Shown: piece by piece, positions 9,773-21,041 of the stretch
Numbering within the stretch: position 1 is the first letter of the stretch
How the letters are laid out: the number at the start of each line of letters is the position of its first letter
Assembly (NCBI GenBank): GCA_024803745.1
Contig: JANJXV010000013.1
Coordinates: 56,394,602 to 56,458,601, forward strand
DNA: 64,000 nucleotides
Source: Megascapheus bottae
Lineage: Eukaryota > Chordata > Mammalia > Rodentia > Geomyidae
Direction: 5' to 3'
Notes under the pieces: model-generated
Told to the model about the DNA's origin: nothing
Databases searched by the model: none
Seen by the model: the letters and a program-made list of their open reading frames with translations, nothing else
Program-made: the position numbers and the translations under genes

Positions 9773-10362
9773 GTAATGGCTTCTCCTGCACTGGGCAATT
9801 TCCTGACCTTTCTGCACCTAGGAGCCATCTGGGCTCTGGACCTGGGCCCCCCTGTGTCAGTGTCATGGCTGGCCTTTGACCCGTGGAGTCAGCCTCCGTG
9901 GGTCCTCTGATGCTGGGAGCCTCAGAAGAGGGTGAGGAGATGGCTGGGGAGGGCAAGGCTGACTGAGAAGCACAAGGCTCCTGGTGGCGGAATCTCCCCA
10001 GTGCCCCAGAGTCACCTGTGGGAAGCCTCATTCCTGCCCTGGTCATACTGGCCTTTGACTCTTAAGTCCTCTGCTGTGGTGCTGGCTCAGTGGAGGCTCA
10101 GTGACCTCGTTTTAGACCCTCCCCCCAGCTAGGGTCCCAGAAACTTGCTGCTGTCTCTCTTCCCCCAGTCTTAGCTCCACACTTAGATCTGTGGTCTCAC
10201 CAAGTTAATTCTATGTGCATAGATTATGTGTCCCATTGAGTTGTGTTGCGAGCCTGGTGGAAAATCGATTAACTGTAAGAAAATGGGGGGCCTCGGGGTA
10301 TATTCCATGGATCTGCAGTTCTGTAATGGGTTCTGAAGTTAGGAATAGTGTATGCTCTCACT

Positions 10363-10562
10363 TTTTTTTTTTTTTTTGCCAGTCCTGGGCTTGAGCTCAG
10401 GGCCTGAGCACTGTCCTTGGACTTTCTCAAGGCTAGAGCTCTACCACTTGAGCCTCAGCACCACTTCCAACTTTTTTGTATGTATGTGGTACCAAGGAAT
10501 AGAACCCGGGTCTTCGTGCATGCTAGGCAAGCACTTTAACCACTAGGCCAAACTCCCAGCCC
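10363..10562 (-). repeat. IDL-Geo-type SINE
   Basis: A full antisense copy beginning with a 15-16-base T run, then 'gccagtcctgggcttgagct', and ending with 'cactaggccaaactcccagc'. It abuts the antisense L1 fragment that follows. Confidence 0.92.
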
Positions 10563-10841
10563 TTGTTTTTTATTTTGAAATCATTTTGGCTCTTCTGGAC
10601 TCTGAATTCTATGAATTTTGAGATCCCTTTGTCAATTCCAGCAGAACAAAACAAACCCCGCCAGCTGGGGTCCTGCTAAGGATTGCTTTGAACCTGTCGA
10701 TCCGTGAGCATATCCTGTATTTACAGTATTATGACTTCTGATCCACAAGCACCAAGTGTCTTCTCATTAATTAACTTTTTGCATTTCAGCCATGTTTTCT
10801 GGTTCTCAGTTCTATTTAAAAGCTTATTTCAAAGTATTTTG

Positions 10842-11090
10842 TCTTTTTTTTTTTTTTATTTTTTGGGCCATCATAGGGCTTGAACTCTGGGCCTGAGTGC
10901 TGTCACTGAGCTCTTCAGCTCAAGGCTAGCACTCTACCACTTTGAGCCACAGCACCACTCCCAGTTTTCTGATGGTTAATTGGAGATAAGAGTCTCATAG
11001 ACCTGTGTGCCCATGCTGGCCAAAGCTAGCCTGTGACCCTCAGATCTCAGCCTCCCGAGTAGCTATGATTACAGGCGCCAGGCCTACTTT
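10842..11090 (-). repeat. B1-like/Geo composite SINE inside L1
   Basis: A full antisense copy with leading T run, 'cagctcaaggctagcactct', 'ggttaattggagataagagt' and 'cagcctcccgagtagctatg'. L1 sequence resumes immediately after it, so the SINE inserted later than the L1. Confidence 0.9.
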
Positions 11091-11436
11091 ATTCTTTTGG
11101 ATATCATTATAAATTGAATGGTTTCATATGTTTGTTTTGGGATGGTTCGTCATGAGAGTAGATTCACGATTGAGTTTTATATATTGATCTTGGGTCCCAC
11201 ACATTTCTGAGGTCTTTTGTTAGTTCCAGTAGCTTCTTAGTGAGCATGTTGGGGTCTTTGAAGGTCATGCTGTCTGCACATGCAGATAGTTTGGCATCTC
11301 CCTTCCCTTGCCAAATGCCTTCTGTTTCATTCTCTCGTTCCTGGCTAGTGCTGCAGTATAGCCATGAATAGACATGAACAACCTCCAGTCTCCTCACCCA
11401 GGGTGTTGGTATACAGAGAGGGCTCCATACAGGGCC

Positions 11437-11555
11437 CCATCAGCTGCCATCGTCTTTCAGGTCCTGAAGCCCCAGCATGTCTAGCTGCCTTGCCCAGGGT
11501 CCTGAGCCTTGGTGTGGCCCTGCGAGCGGTAGCTAGGTGACTTGGCACAAGCGGG
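11437..11555. repeat. Dispersed repeat of unknown class, copy 2, inside L1
   Basis: This matches 9526-9637 in the same orientation and interrupts the antisense L1. Shared landmarks are 'caggtcctgaagccc', 'tgtctagctgcc' and 'aggtgacttggcacaa'. No terminal structure or coding capacity is visible. Confidence 0.6.
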
Positions 11556-12324
11556 TCTTGTCTTACCTCTTAGGGGCCAAGCCCCATTAAGTATGGCATT
11601 TGCTGTGGATTGTGCATAATTAATCACCTGTATCATATTGATGACATCCCCTAGTGTTTCTAGTTTCAAGTCATAAAAGGGCTCTGACCCTCACCAAATT
11701 TCTTTCAATAACATTCTGGTGTTACACCAACCTTGCATTCCTGAGACAAATCCACCCTGGTCGTGGTATAGTCACTGTCGCTCTCTGCTCACAAGGGTAT
11801 GTTTTCTGCAGTTTTCTTCTCTTTCGATGAAATAGAGTATTCCCTGCTCTTCTGGGGCTTGGAAGAGTTTGAAGAAATGTTGGTAGGCATCCTAGGGTGC
11901 GATCTGATGTGGACAGCTCGTGCTTGCATTAGTAATAAGATCTGTTTCCGTCAGTCCCTCCTGAGGGAGGAGCTGTAGGTGTGTGTAGATGATGGGGAAC
12001 GGATAAATGATAGAAACATACTTACGTAGATGATAAGTATATAGATGATACATAGATGAATACATACATAGATGATAGATACATACACGCATACATGTGT
12101 AGGTTGATGGATGAGAGAATTGTTGGGGACTTGGAGGCTGGGAAGTTGCTCAGGTCACCTGTGAGGTGAGCTGGAGGCACAGTAAGGCTTCCCCCCAGGG
12201 CCGTGGTGCCCACCCACACCTGAGGCCCTCACCTGACTGGAGGGTGCCGCCACAAAGATACTGGTCTTTCCCAGCCTCCAACTCACACTCCACTCTCCTG
12301 GAAACACACACAGTCCATGTATAC

Positions 12325-12645
12325 TATGCCAGACTGGAGGTATGACTCAAGTGGTAGAAGACCAGTCATCAGCAAGAAAGCCAAGCCTGAGAAGGACAAA
12401 CTGGAGGGTTAAGTCTACCTATTAATATGAAATGACACCAGAGTCTAGTACTGGTGGTCCACGCCTCTAATCCTAGCCTGTCAGGAGGCTGAGATCTGGG
12501 GATCACAGCTCAAAGCCATTCTAAGGAAGGAAATAAGCAAAACGCCAGAAATGGTAAAGTCCTATCCTTAACCAAAAGAGCTCAGGGATGGCACCCAGTC
12601 CCTGAGTTCAAGCCCCAGGACTGGCACATACACAAGAAAAGTATA
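12325..12645 (+). repeat. SINE tail fragment plus B1-like/Geo composite SINE
   Basis: Bases 12325-12400 resemble a degraded Geo part (tgactcaagtggtagaag). Bases 12436-12645 are a sense composite copy with 'gtcaggaggctgagatctgg' and 'ctgagttcaagccccaggac'. Confidence 0.75.
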
Positions 12646-12756
12646 TGTGAAAATAACCACTTTATGCAAATGAAACTGCAGAAGCTGCTGTCCAGGCATC
12701 TGTGTGGGGTTGATGATGAGAGTCACCCAAAGGGGAGAGACCATATGGGACAAGGA

Positions 12757-12841
12757 AGGGGACAGACAGGATGTGACCACAGGGAAGGGGATAAACAGGA
12801 TGTGACCACAGGGAAGGGGACAAACAGGATGTGACCACAGG
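12757..12841. repeat. Tandem repeat, 29 bp x 3
   Basis: Three consecutive copies of a 29-bp unit containing 'acaggatgtgaccacaggg', in the NADSYN1 intron before exon i. Confidence 0.9.
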
Positions 12842-13272
12842 GGTCACATGCCAGATGCCCCAAGGGACTCCAGAGAGGCCCAGCTTGCCTCCCTAGCACC
12901 CAGAGGCTCTGTGTCTGCTGTCCCGGGGCTACGTCCTTCCCACCCACCTCTGTCTCACTTGACCTCTGGTCCTTCAAGATTACCTTGTCCCCTGATCGGA
13001 ACCTGCTGACATCCATAGCTATTAGGTCTTGAGGCCCTTAACTTACCAGCCCCTGCGGAGGAGCTGCTCAAGTCAGCTCTCTCTGATGGCCCCTTCAGGG
13101 GCTACCCTTCTCCCTGCAGCCCTCAGCCCAGACACCAAGTCACACCAAGTGCGAGGCGCTGGGAAATGAGGCTGCCCTCTGCCCTGAGCCCTGGAAGGAA
13201 GCCGCTCTTCCCCAACTAGTGCTGAGCGAGCCGCTCTGTGCCAGCTGACCTGTCCCATCTGCACGCCCTCAG

Positions 13273-13401
13273 GAGGACATGGGCCTGACCTACACAGAGC
13301 TGTCCATCTTCGGGAGGCTCAGGAAGACCGCGAAGGCGGGGCCCTACAGCATGTTCTGCAAGCTTCTCCACATGTGGAGTGAGACCTGCACCCCCAGGCA
13401 G
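13273..13401 (+). CDS. NADSYN1: NADSYN1 coding exon i
   Basis: The exon reads [18 protein letters not shown], then [10 protein letters not shown] and ends C-T-P-R-Q. It has acceptor cgccctcag, donor gtgagg, and phase 0 at both ends. It belongs to the C-terminal helical part of the synthetase domain. Confidence 0.95.
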
Positions 13402-13685
13402 GTGAGGCCGGGATGGGGCCAAGGGCCGAGCCTGCTGTGCGTGGGCCGCTGACTTACCGCAGCCTGCCGGGGGCGGCACACAAGCTTGGATGAGTTACCT
13501 TGCCCTTCTCCTGGTTCCCAGGCTTGTTAGGGCCTCTCCCACGGAGCCATGGGGCGGCTCTGGGCTGCCTGGTGCAGGGCGCTAGGGGATGGAGCCAGGG
13601 ACTCTGGTCCCCACTAGCCCTGTGCTAGAAAAGGCCTGAGCAGGCTGGTCATTTAAAGGATTTTCCCGGAGTAAGAATCTAGCCT

Positions 13686-13910
13686 TGGCCTGGCACTGGT
13701 GACTCCCCCGGTAATCCTGGCTACTCAAGAGGCTGAGATCTGAGGATCAACGTTTGAAGCCAGCTCCGTGAGGAGAGTCCTTGAGACTACCTCCAAGTAA
13801 CGAGCAAAGAGCTGAAAGTGGAGGTGGTAGCCTTGAGTGAAAAAGCCAGGAGAGAATGTGAGGTACTGGGTTCAAGTCCCAGAGCCAGAGTTTTTTGTTT
13901 TGTTTTTAAA
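13686..13910 (+). repeat. B1-like/Geo composite SINE
   Basis: A sense copy with 'ctcaagaggctgagatctga' and 'ttcaagtcccagagccagag', followed by a T-rich rather than A-rich tail. Confidence 0.85.
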
Positions 13911-13977
13911 CACCTCACTTCAGGACTTCTTGGCCCTGCCATCTTGAGACCCCATGTATCACTCACCCACCCACTAG

Positions 13978-14154
13978 GTGGCTGAAAAGGTGAAGAGGTT
14001 TTTCTCCAAGTACTCCATGAACAGACATAAGATGACCACACTCACGCCTGCCTACCACGCAGAAGACTACAGCCCCGAGGACAACAGGTTTGACCTGCGG
14101 CCCTTCCTGTACAACGCGGCCTGGCCTTGGCAGTTCCAGAGAATCAACTCCCAG
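13978..14154 (+). CDS. NADSYN1: NADSYN1 coding exon j (C-terminal [10 protein letters not shown] block)
   Basis: The exon reads [20 protein letters not shown], then [16 protein letters not shown] and ends R-I-N-S-Q. The R-H-K-M-T-x-L-T-P-A-Y-H block is strongly conserved in eukaryotic NAD synthetases. The acceptor is cccactag and the donor is gtgggc. Confidence 0.95.
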
Positions 14155-14320
14155 GTGGGCTGGTACCACCTTCGCCCCCGGCACAGGCCTGTCTCCTGGG
14201 AGGGAAAGCTTTGTGTCCGTAGCTTTCCATTTACCAGCTCTTTCTGCCAAGAGACTTGTATCTAAAGCTTCTGCCTGGAGGTCTTGTTACTGTAATTGAT
14301 AAAGATGATAAAGATTGTGT

Positions 14321-14515
14321 TGCTGGGCCCGGAGTTTGGCCTAGTGGTAGAGTGCTTGCCTAGCATGCACAAAGCACTGGGTTCCATTCCCTGGTACCAC
14401 ATACACAGAAAATGCTGGAAGTAGTGCTGTGGTTCAGGTAGTAGAGCTCTAGCCTTGAGAAAGCCCAAGGACAGTGCTCAGGCCTTGAGTTCAAGCCCCG
14501 GGACTGTCAAAAAAA
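14321..14515 (+). repeat. IDL-Geo-type SINE
   Basis: A sense copy from 'gtttggcctagtggtagagt' through 'cttgagttcaagccccggga' to an A run at 14509. Confidence 0.92.
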
Positions 14516-14519
14516 AATT

Positions 14520-15125
14520 TTGTTGGATGCCAATGTTGCATACCTGTAATCCCAACTATTTAGGAGACTGAGACCTGAGGATTGTGGTTCAAAGCCAGCA
14601 CAGGCTTGCATTTGATTTTTGTGTTTTTTTTTTTTTTTTTTTTTTGGCAGTCCAGGGGCTTGAATTCAGGGCCTGCGCACTGTCCCTGGGCTTTTTTCTC
14701 AAGGCTAATGCTATACGACTTCTAGCTTTTTTCTATGTATGTGGTACTGAGGAATTGAACCCTGGCCATGCATGCTAGGCAAGTACTCTACTGCTAGGCC
14801 AAACTCCCAAGCCCCCCCCCCCCGCCTTTTTATTTTTTTCAGTCCTGGGGCTTGACCTCAGGGCCTAGGCACTGTCCTCAAACACTTTTTGCTCAAGGCT
14901 AGCGCTCTGCCACTTGAGCCATGGCACCACTCCCAGCTTTTTCTGAGTATGTGGTACCAGGGAATCACACCCAGGGCTTCTTCATGCATACTAGGCAAGG
15001 ACTCTACCACTAGGCCCAACTTCCAGCCCTCCGTGAGACTCTTATCTCCGGCCCTAAGTGGAGCTGTGACTCAAGTGATGGAGTGCTATTAGCTAAGGCC
15101 CCGAGTTCAAGTCCCAGTACTGACA
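14520..15125 (+). repeat. B1-like/Geo SINE split by two antisense IDL-Geo copies
   Basis: The 5' half (14520-14608: 'cctgtaatcccaactattta', 'caaagccagcacagg') and the 3' half (15030-15125: 'gtgagactcttatctccggc', 'tgactcaagtgatggag') belong to one sense SINE. Between them lie two antisense IDL-Geo copies, at about 14622-14815 and 14822-15029. Confidence 0.8.
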
Positions 15126-15560
15126 TAGACACACACCTAATGATGTGTAGGTTCCATGCTGTGCTGTGTGATACTCCAAATACACATTGGGGGAGGGGGA
15201 GGGGGGCTCAGGAGGTAGACCACCAGCCTGGGAGAGAAAGTGCCAGACCCTGAGTTCACATGCTGAGGGGAGAATACTCATCCGGGACAGGCCTGGCTGC
15301 TTGCCCCTGGTGGGCTGGGCACACTCGGGCTCGGGGTCTTTGTGATTTCCGGGCATCTACCTTGTTGGGGGTAGTGAGCCTCTTCAGCTGGCACCTCCCC
15401 CTGCTCTGCCCACCCAGCCCGAGGCAGCCTTCTGTTCTCTGTCACCTTTTCTGTTTTGTTTTTGGATCCCTGGCTTGCCCAGCCACGCCTAGCTGCCTGA
15501 GTCTTTGAGCAGTCGAGCTCTGGAGGAGCTGGTTCCGGTTCTCATGGCTTCTCTCTCCAG

Positions 15561-15611
15561 GTTCTGCAGCTGGAGCAGAAAGCGCAGCAGGACCCGGACG
15601 ACCTGGACTGA
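15561..15611 (+). CDS. NADSYN1: NADSYN1 last coding exon with stop codon
   Basis: The exon encodes V-L-Q-L-E-Q-K-A-Q-Q-D-P-D-D-L-D followed by TGA. The acceptor is ctctctccag. The acidic terminal tail corresponds in position to the poorly conserved end of the human protein. The 3'UTR is short, about 90 bp. Confidence 0.92.
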   Translation, partial: VLQLEQKAQQDPDDLD

Positions 15612-15676
15612 GGTGGGACAGGATCTTCTTTACGAGCGAGAGAGATCATGTGGTGCTGGCTCCTTCAGTAAACTAA

Positions 15677-15682
15677 AATAAA
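15677..15682 (+). terminator. NADSYN1: NADSYN1 poly(A) signal AATAAA
   Basis: A canonical AATAAA lies 65 bp after the stop codon, followed by a short GT-containing stretch (gtgatctgct). It gives a compact 3'UTR ending near 15,700. Confidence 0.8.
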
Positions 15683-17377
15683 GTGATCTGCTCCCCCTGC
15701 CTGGAAGCGGCCCTCCACGTCCTCGTCCTTTAGCCTCCTCACCCCGCAGAACCCGGGCTGCATGGCTGCTGTCCCCCAGTGCTCTTTCTCCTTTCCAACA
15801 TCGGACTGGCTGTGCCTTACGTGACGTCCTGCCGCACACAGGGCACAGGGTGGGGTGGGCATGGCCGCCCACCCCCACGCCCTCGGCAGCTGCTGTCCTC
15901 GGGTCTAGCTCGTGCTCCTGCTCACGGGACTCCACGCCAGGTCCCCAGCCCCTCCTGGCTGGGATGGAGAAGGCAGGGGAGGCCTCTCAGGTTCCCAAGG
16001 TCCTGGCACCAGGCCCCGGGCTACGGACTGTGCCCAGCTCTGCCCAGGCCACGAGGCACCACCCCCTTGCACTGGGGCCCCAGTCTCCGTGGGCCCCAGC
16101 TGGGTGTGCTCCTGTGTGGGACCAGAGCTGGTCCAGGACCAGCTGGCGCCGGCTCCCCACTGGGCTGTGCCAAGCTCTGCCTCCTCTCTCTTGCACAGGC
16201 AAAGCCTGTGTGGCCTCACCACCCGGTGCCTGTCTGCCCCATCTTGGCTCCTGCCCTTGGCTAAGGATTACTGCCCCATTTCCCCATCTGGTGGTGTGAG
16301 GCTCTGCTGTGCAGAAACAGCGCCCCTGGTGGCAGGGTTGGGGATGGGAGTTGTCACCAGTGGAGTCACGGACTCCAGGAAGGGAGAGAGAGGGGATAAG
16401 AAGAGGAACTTCCACCTTCTATCATTAGCAAATGAGCACGAAGGCCCTCAGTGTTGAGCCGGGAGTCAGGAGCCATGGAGGGCTCTGGCCTGTATGTTCG
16501 CACAACAGCTCTGAATGGTATTAAGAAATGGACTGGTGAATTGCCCACCTCCTGGGGTCAGGCTGTGGCAGTGCATCCACGGGTGAGCGTGTCTGTGAAG
16601 CCCCCACCATGGCCCTCATCCCAGCGTTCTCCATTCTACCGAGTAAACAAGGAGCCAGGGCCCAATTCAGACCCAGACAGAAGGCACTCTGGGGACCCGG
16701 GCCTGCAGAACCACCCTCAGCATCTGGGAAGGAGTGGCCAGCATCAGCAGAGGACAGGGAAGGGCGGGCCCTGCATTTGTCCCACGTCCTCTTGTCTTCC
16801 TGGAAAGTGCTGCCAGGGAGCCAGACTTTGGAGAGAAAGCTCCCTTGCTGAATTTAGGTGGGATGGATCCAAGCGCCTACACCCATGGCCCGAGACCACA
16901 GATGGGGAAGTCGCTCTGCCCGCCTCTGGCCACAGGAGATGGGCACCTGACACAAGTCCAGACTGGGAGAGACAGAAAGGGGTGGGCAGGGGAGAGGCCC
17001 AGCACACCTAGCTAAGATCTGGACTTTCCCTGGGAGGCAGAAAATGGGCCTTTAGCGTGCAGGATGCCAAAAGCTCGCTTCACTCCTGGTCCTGGAGCAG
17101 ATAGCTTGGGCCCTGAAGGAGACCTGTGTTAGGGCTCAGCCCAACTCCGCCTCTAGAAGGTGGGGCCCAGTGGAGGGTCTGCGGTCCCTGGGGAGGTGTC
17201 TTGAGGGGGGCTATGGCACCCCATGACCTTCCTGTCTTCTTTGCTTCCAGCACCACAGGGTGAACAGGCTGGCTGTGCCATGTTGCCTGCCATCTCAGGG
17301 AGAGGAGGAGCCAGTGTGGGGACCTTGGGTGGAGGCTGGTGTGGTCCGGGGAACTGTGGTGAGTCCTGAACTCCGTG

Positions 17378-17783
17378 CCAGCCCTAGAACTTGAGCTCAG
17401 CCTGGGTGTTGTGCCTGAGCTTTTTTGTTCAAGACTAGTACAAGGGGCTGGGAGTGTGAACTCGTGGTCGAGTGCTCGCCTAGCCTACATGACCCTGGGT
17501 TCGAGTCCTTAGTATCACATTCACAGAAAAAGCTAGAAGTGGCTCAAGTGGTGGAGCTCTAGCCCTGAGAAAGCCCAAGGACAGCGCCCAGGCCCTGAGT
17601 TTGAGCCCAGGACTGGAAGAAAAAAAAAAGACTAGCATAGGGAGCCACACCCACATCAGGCTTTTTGGTGGTCAATTGCGGGGTAAGAGGCTCAGAGACT
17701 CCTTCGGCTGACTTTGAACCTTGATCTCTGAAGGTCTCAGCCCCTGAGTAGTCGGGATTCAGGTATGAGCCACCAGCACCTGG
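17378..17783 (-). repeat. B1-like/Geo SINE split by a sense IDL-Geo insertion
   Basis: Antisense composite SINE halves at 17378-17442 and 17629-17783 are separated by a sense IDL-Geo element (17443-17628, A-tail at 17618). Imperfect duplicates 'agactagtacaagg' and 'agactagcataggg' flank the insert and look like its target-site duplication. Confidence 0.85.
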
Positions 17784-18134
17784 CTGTGGGTTTTTAGCAT
17801 GAGGAGTGGGATGCAGCTCTCCCCCTGGCTCTCACAGACTGCATGTCTGCAGAGTGGAGGCAGGACAGAGCATTCTGGAAGGGTTGCCATGGTTCTGCAC
17901 CCAGGAGGGCGCGGCCTGCTTCTCTCTGAGGGTCTGCCTGGCTCTGGCTGAAGCCCTGCTCATACACAAGTCACCCTGCAGGCCTCCTCTTCCTCCCCCA
18001 GCAGCCAGCAGGCACAGGGGGCTCCCCAGAAGCCTGCACGCATGGCCCCTGCTGCATGCTCACCAAACACGCATGATTCCTTCTGGCTTTTCCATCTTAT
18101 CAGCAAATGGCCAAACCAGGTAGTCAAAAAAGAG

Positions 18135-18191
18135 AAAATAACCTGCTCTCTCAGGATCAGCGCCCAGGCCCTGAGTTCAAGCCCCAGTACC

Positions 18192-18242
<51 letters not shown>

Positions 18243-18682
18243 CACTTTGGTATGTGGGATTGAAAAGTCTGGTGCAGCTGGGAGTTTGACGAGTGGTAGA
18301 GTGCTTGCTTAGCATGCACGAAGACCCGGGTTCAATTCCTCGGTACCACATACATAGAAAAAAGCCAGAAGTGGAGCTGAGGCTCAAGTGGTAGAGCTCT
18401 AGCCTTGAGAAAGTCCAAGGACAGTGCTCAGGCCCTGAGCTCAAGCCCAGGACTGGCCAAAAAAAAGTCTCAGGGCCTTTAAGGGGCCAGATGTTTGGCC
18501 TAGTGGTAGAGTGCTTGCCTAACATGCACCAAGACCCAGGTTTGGTTCCTTGGTACCACATATATATTTTTTTAAAAAGCCAGAAGTGGTGCTGAGACTC
18601 AAGTGGTAGAGCTCTGTCCTGAGAAAGTCCAAGGACAATGTCAATGCCCTGAGTTCAAGGCCAGGACTGGCAAAAAAAAGTC
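18135..18682 (+). repeat. SINE tail, (CA)n and two tandem IDL-Geo SINEs
   Basis: A Geo tail (ggccctgagttcaagcccca) runs into a (CA)n tract at 18193-18240. Two sense IDL-Geo copies follow, at 18272-18465 and 18485-18682, both ending in A runs. Confidence 0.88.
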
Positions 18683-19449
18683 TGGTGACATCACCTCCCA
18701 CCCAGGTCCCCATTGTCCCTCTCAAGACGGAGGCATGGAACAGGCCAGGCCAGGCAGCACACGGCCGCCGGCCAGCTCTGTGCCATGTCCATCACCCCTT
18801 TGGCCAGTGAGTGCCAGGGATTCTGGGAATGGAGGCATACCCACAGCCCTTGCAACTCCAGAGGTGTCCTGTGGAGTCTCTGCTTTTCACTTGACATGCT
18901 ACACAGTTAAACCACCCGGCAGAAGTCAGCAGCAAGGACGGGATTTGAACACGGGGATACTTCACCTGCGGAGACAGGCCAGGCCTCTGGACAGCCGCTT
19001 CTCTGAACTCTTACGTAACCGTAACCACGTCTCCTGGCGCCCGGTTGCTGTGGAGTCACCCTCAGCAGACCAGCCCACTCCCCAAGCCAAGTCCCTGCCC
19101 ACACACCCACCCACCTCCATCCCTGCCTGTGCTCCAGGTAAATGGAGTGGCAGCCAAGCAAGAGCAAGTGTGATGCCCCAAATCCAAACCCTGCTACTGG
19201 CAATAGTAACAACTGCTAATAGTACCAGTGCTAATAGTAACAACAATAAATGTTCTGTAGTTGACATGGTTAGGGAAAAACAAGCAAGTGAGTTACAAAA
19301 AAAACCTCAAGAAGTAATTTCATTTTAGGGAAATGAAAACAGGAAGCCAAGAGGGAGAAATAAAGCCTGAAACTAATGTAGCAGTGCTGGTTCTCTGGAA
19401 AACAATCATGAACTGAAAATTCAGATTTTGTGATCAAGAATAACAGGAA

Positions 19450-20245
19450 GAGCCCAGCGTCATGCCTGTAATCCTAGCTACTCAGGAGGCTGAGATCTGA
19501 GGACCAAGGTTCAAAGCCAGCCCGGGCACAAAAGGACCTGAGACTCTTATCTCCAATTAACCTCTAGAAAATGGGAAGTGATTCAAGGGCAGGGTGGTAG
19601 CCTTGAGTTGAAGAGTTCAAGGACGGTACCCAGGCCTAGTTCAAGCCCCAGAAACCACAAAAAAAAGGGGGTCTGCAGGCTGAATTCATCTGGCTGAGCA
19701 CTTACTTAGCAGGCACGAGGCCCTGGGATCAAGCCCAGTACTGCAAAATTAAGAATAATAGTAACAGAAAAAACTATGCAAAAATAATAACAAGAGGAAA
19801 TATCACTGAATTATTTCTTTAAGGAATACTTGGCTGGGCTCTGGTGGCTGAGATCTGAGGATCAGGATTTGAAGCTAACTCAGGCGGGGCCTTATCTCCA
19901 GTCTCTAGCAGTGGCTCAGGTCGCAGAGCTCTAGCAGTGAGCAGAATGGCCAGGTAGGAGGCCCACGGCCCTCAGAGGCAGCTGCCAGGCCAGGAGCAGC
20001 AGGAAAGAAGACCCTTGGTTTCCCAGTTAAGGCACAGACACCTGTGCTGTGTGCCTGCTCTGCATGAGCCGCCGTGCTGGGGTACAGACAGCCCAGCCAC
20101 TGTAACCAAGCTGGCAAAAGGAACCCCAAATGGGAACTAGGATTACAGGGGTCCCAGAAGTGGAGCTGTGGCTCAAATGGTAGAGTACCAGCCTTAGTGA
20201 AAAACAGCTAAGAGACAGCACAAAGGCTCTGAGTTCAAATAGAGA
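19450..20245 (+). repeat. Cluster of sense SINE copies
   Basis: A composite SINE lies at 19450-19665 ('gctactcaggaggctgagat'). An ID-like fragment follows at 19670-19750, a partial composite at 19825-20010 and a Geo tail at 20145-20245. The last runs towards the (TG)n at 20258-20298. Confidence 0.75.
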
Positions 20246-20256
20246 GAGGGAACTAT

Positions 20257-20299
<43 letters not shown>

Positions 20300-21041
20300 G
20301 TAATCAACCCTTATGTGCCAGTTAGAAACAAAGCCAAATTAAAGACAATAAGTAGGTTTAAGATTACCCTCCACCCCAAAAAATACCAGGGTGTCCACAC
20401 ACGGACTCCTCCTCAAGTTCCTCTGGGAACTGCAAGGACTCTGGGAAGTCTGCTCACGTGTCTCTCAGGTCCCAGCTGGTGTCACTGCCACGTGAATTGC
20501 AGGACACTCCACAGTGTCTCAAAGCCGGTCTTGGCAGATGGAGGCTGCCCGAAGGTGCCCAGTTCTGTGCCCTTCCTGGCACGGCACACAGGAGGACATA
20601 CCTTCAATGCCTGACACATTCTTTTGGGAAGGAACTGGGGGTCAGAGGTCAGAGCCCAGAAAACCAAGGCTCTGGACAGGTAGGCATGGCGCTCTGGCCC
20701 AGCCCTGCCCAGGCCACACCCTGCCCCCATGGCTCAGCTGAGCTCAGGTCTCACATAGCCCCTGCCCTGGCCTTCCATCCCAGAAGACCCTGGCCTCAGC
20801 AGGGCACCCTCCCAGGAGGCACAGGCCAGTGAGCCGCCAGCCTCCCTGACCCCCATCTCCAACTACCTTCCCCAGCAGCCTTCCCCACACGGCCTCTCCT
20901 CTCTGCCACTCCCCGCCCCCCATAACCACCAAAGAACCAGAGCCCAGCCCATTCTCTGAATGACCTGAGCTCTCTGCTCCCAGCCCTCATACAAAGCCAG
21001 ATGGGAAACTGACCTCTAACCTTAGGGCCAGGCCTGAGTCC

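Larger units (their letters stand above)
10563..11880 (-). mobile_element. L1 LINE fragment (ORF2 region), interrupted
   Basis: The reverse complement corresponds to the reverse-transcriptase-side part of L1 ORF2. Characteristic antisense stretches are 'tttgtcaattccagcagaac', 'gttagttccagtagcttctt', 'gcatgttggggtctttgaag' and 'ccaaccttgcattcctgaga'. It is broken by a SINE at 10842-11090 and by a repeat of unknown class at 11437-11555, and carries many stops, so it is a dead copy. Confidence 0.85.
1..15700 (+). other. NADSYN1: NADSYN1 gene, 3' portion (11 coding exons, introns, 3'UTR)
   Basis: This is the 3' part of the gene for glutamine-dependent NAD+ synthetase, the cytosolic enzyme that uses ATP and glutamine-derived ammonia to convert nicotinic acid adenine dinucleotide to NAD+. 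The 11 exons join in one open frame of about 412 codons, corresponding roughly to residues 295-706 of the human protein as I remember it. The N-terminal nitrilase-like glutaminase domain lies upstream of the window. If the gene has 21 exons as in human, these are exons 11-21. Introns hold SINEs (1-600, 2228-2465, 5378-5595, 7296-7500, 10363-11090, 12325-12645, 13686-13910, 14321-15125), an antisense L1 (10563-11880), a (CATC)n tract (7705-7895) and the 2.4-kb minisatellite. I see nothing recognisable in 600-1184, 5982-6528, 7900-8884 or 9017-9520. Every neighbour recognised downstream is also on the + strand. Confidence 0.95.

Noticed and set aside
14321..14400. tRNA-like A/B-box sequence (also in other SINEs)
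   Set aside because: It is the ID-like head of a SINE with an A-tail, not a tRNA gene.
15779..17011. Several open frames of 140-190 codons downstream of NADSYN1
   Set aside because: They overlap each other on both strands in GC-rich DNA, with no recognisable motif or conserved splice structure.
18180..18260. Short peptides encoded by (CA)n/(TG)n tracts here and at 20.26, 23.06, 28.74, 36.0, 51.6 and 57.9 kb
   Set aside because: Open frames through dinucleotide repeats with no other coding support.
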